Below, piece after piece: positions 5,348 through 6,470 of a stretch of DNA of 6,470 nt. Every line of letters starts with the position of its first letter. Position 1 is the stretch's first letter. The position numbers were made by a program, and so were the translations under genes. Source of the DNA: JBBDIX01 sp040880235 (GTDB lineage: Bacteria; Actinomycetota; Nitriliruptoria; Nitriliruptorales; Nitriliruptoraceae); NCBI GenBank assembly GCA_040880235.1, contig JBBDIX010000017.1, forward strand, positions 1 to 6,470, given 5' to 3'. The notes beneath the pieces were generated by a model. It was not told where the DNA came from. It saw only the letters and a list, made by a program, of their open reading frames with translations, and ran no database searches.

Positions 5348-6470
5348 GGACCGTCGTCGGCGTCGCGTCGAGGGATGTCGGCGACGATCCGACGGGCATC
5401 GTTGATGTCCGCGGCGGGACGACCCGCCTCCAGGGTCGGGTGATACCAGACGGGGACGTCGTCGAGCATGAGTCCGGTGTGTTCACGAACTCGCGCGAGA
5501 TCGACCGGGCCGACCTCGGCGTCGATGCCCTGGAAGATGGTCACCTCGTCGCCGTCGAGCGCGACGAAGTAGATCTGGGAGAGCAGGAACCGCCCGCCCA
5601 GCCACCCGGCGACCAGAAGCAGGGCGATGCCGAACACGATCGCGGTCCAGCGAGCCACCGACCGGCCGTGACCCGGGGCGTCCTCCGACGTCCGAGGTGC
5701 CTCGAGGCCGGATCCCCGGCGCAGGGATCCGATCGCCCCGAGCGTGCTTGCCCAGTCGCGATCGTCACCCGGGTCGCGGGTGCGGATCGTGATGGTCTGG
5801 GGCCGGCGGGGACGGGGAGCGTCGGGGTCCTCGTCGCGAAGAAGCACGGCGGTGACGTTGTCGGGACCGCCGGCCTCGTTCGCCTTCTCGACGAGCCGGG
5901 ACAGGATCTGTGCGAGATCGTCGCCGCTGGCGAGTTCATCGGCGATCGTCGTGTCGTCCACGACGCCGGTCAGCCCGTCGGAGCACAGGAGCAGCACGTC
6001 GTCGGGCTGCATCTCCAGGGTCATCGAGTCCGGTTCGACGTCGTCGGACACCCCGATCGCGCGCGTGATGATCGACCGCTGCGGATGGTTGACCGCCTCG
6101 TCGGGGGTGATCTGACCCTCGTCGACCAGGTGCTGCACGAGCGTGTGGTCGTCGGTGATCTGGCTGAACTGACCGTCCCGCAGCAGGTAGGCGCGTGAGT
6201 CCCCGACGTGCGCGACGTGCAGTCGACGTCCCTCGAGCAGCACGGCGGTGAGGGTCGTGCCCATGCCGCGGTAGGACGGCTCGTCCGCTGCCATCGACGT
6301 GACCGCGACGTTGGCCTCCACGACCGCGGCGCGAAGCGCGTCCAGGGCGGCTCCGCCATCGGGGAACACCCGCCCGTCGAGCGCACGGATCGGTTCGAGG
6401 GCAGCCGAGGCGGCGACCTCGCCGGCGACGTGCCCGCCCATGCCGTCGGCGACCGCGAACACGCTGTCGG
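5344..6470 (-). CDS. pstP: PstP-type PP2C Ser/Thr protein phosphatase, membrane anchored (5' truncated)
   Basis: This metal-dependent (Mn/Mg) phosphatase reverses PknB-type phosphorylation. 374 complete residues are visible, and the gene runs off the right edge. Numbering from the first complete codon, the PP2C core contains VADGMGGH (6-13, metal ligand Asp8), RGMGTTLTA (67-75), HVGDSRAYLLRDG (87-99), QITDDHT (103-109), HPQRSIITRAIG (128-139), LLCSDGLTG (160-168, metal ligand Asp164) and GGPDNVT (200-206, metal ligand Asp203). A charged linker (about 210-272) leads to one membrane helix (about 273-293) and an external domain of about 80 residues with no motif I recognise. The visible sequence begins DSVFAVADGMGG. 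The GTG at 6462 lies inside this conserved block and cannot be the real start; about 30 N-terminal residues are missing, judged against M. tuberculosis PstP. In related clusters fhaA and fhaB lie further upstream, so they may lie to the right. Confidence 0.95.
   Translation of the reverse strand, partial: DSVFAVADGMGGHVAGEVAASAALEPIRALDGRVFPDGGAALDALRAAVVEANVAVTSMAADEPSYRGMGTTLTAVLLEGRRLHVAHVGDSRAYLLRDGQFSQITDDHTLVQHLVDEGQITPDEAVNHPQRSIITRAIGVSDDVEPDSMTLEMQPDDVLLLCSDGLTGVVDDTTIADELASGDDLAQILSRLVEKANEAGGPDNVTAVLLRDEDPDAPRPRRPQTITIRTRDPGDDRDWASTLGAIGSLRRGSGLEAPRTSEDAPGHGRSVARWTAIVFGIALLLVAGWLGGRFLLSQIYFVALDGDEVTIFQGIDAEVGPVDLARVREHTGLMLDDVPVWYHPTLEAGRPAADINDARRIVADIPRRDADDGP
5709..5731. repeat. 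8-bp perfect inverted repeat inside pstP
   Basis: CGGATCCC (5709-5716) and GGGATCCG (5724-5731) are exact inverted copies around a 7-nt spacer. They lie in the codons for the cytoplasmic linker of the phosphatase (GSLRRGSG), a poorly conserved stretch. There is no T-run, so a terminator is unlikely. It could form an mRNA hairpin within the operon or be chance. Confidence 0.4.

Noticed and set aside
3459..6198. Long plus-strand open frames opposite pbpA, rodA and pstP (3459-4100, 4514-5443, 5302-6198)
   Set aside because: They are rich in Gln, Asp, Arg, Gly and His, show no domain or membrane pattern, and sit opposite clear members of known families. They are high-GC shadow frames.

Overview
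This is a high-GC window with GTG starts and short overlapping genes, typical of an actinobacterium. About four fifths of it is the conserved actinobacterial cell-wall and growth-control cluster, read leftwards on the minus strand in the order pstP (PP2C Ser/Thr phosphatase), rodA (SEDS glycan polymerase), pbpA (class B penicillin-binding protein), pknB (PASTA Ser/Thr kinase). The exact lineage cannot be fixed from the sequence. A single kinase gene, where mycobacteria and streptomycetes usually have pknA plus pknB, would suit a deep-branching actinobacterium such as Acidimicrobiia or Nitriliruptoria, but that is inference.

Layout: 1-689 (+) is the 3' part of a gene for a membrane protein with an extracytoplasmic domain carrying a WHDHR motif and about five membrane segments. 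It converges on pknB (686-2443, -), and the two stop codons share the palindrome CTAG. A 109-bp gap (2444-2552) lies upstream of pknB and holds a strong ribosome binding site and a small hairpin. Next come pbpA (2553-4010, -), rodA (4007-5347, -) and pstP (5344 to beyond the right edge, -). The pstP/rodA and rodA/pbpA junctions are both 4-bp GTGA stop/start overlaps, so these three genes are probably translationally coupled. No promoter for the operon is visible, and it probably lies to the right of the window.

How the genes work together: RodA and PbpA form a SEDS/class B PBP pair that polymerises and cross-links peptidoglycan. PknB senses cell-wall fragments or lipid II through external PASTA repeats and phosphorylates growth and division proteins. 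PstP reverses that phosphorylation. All key catalytic residues are present in the visible parts of the four proteins.

The unusual points are at the left end of the cluster. PknB has three PASTA repeats, followed by a Pro/Asp/Glu-rich external tail. That tail is encoded by a strict 6-bp-period repeat with 14 G-tracts on the plus strand, just beyond the stop of the convergent gene. I see no mobile element, CRISPR array, tRNA or rRNA gene, and no wholly new system. This is mainly a conserved housekeeping region with a few lineage-specific details.
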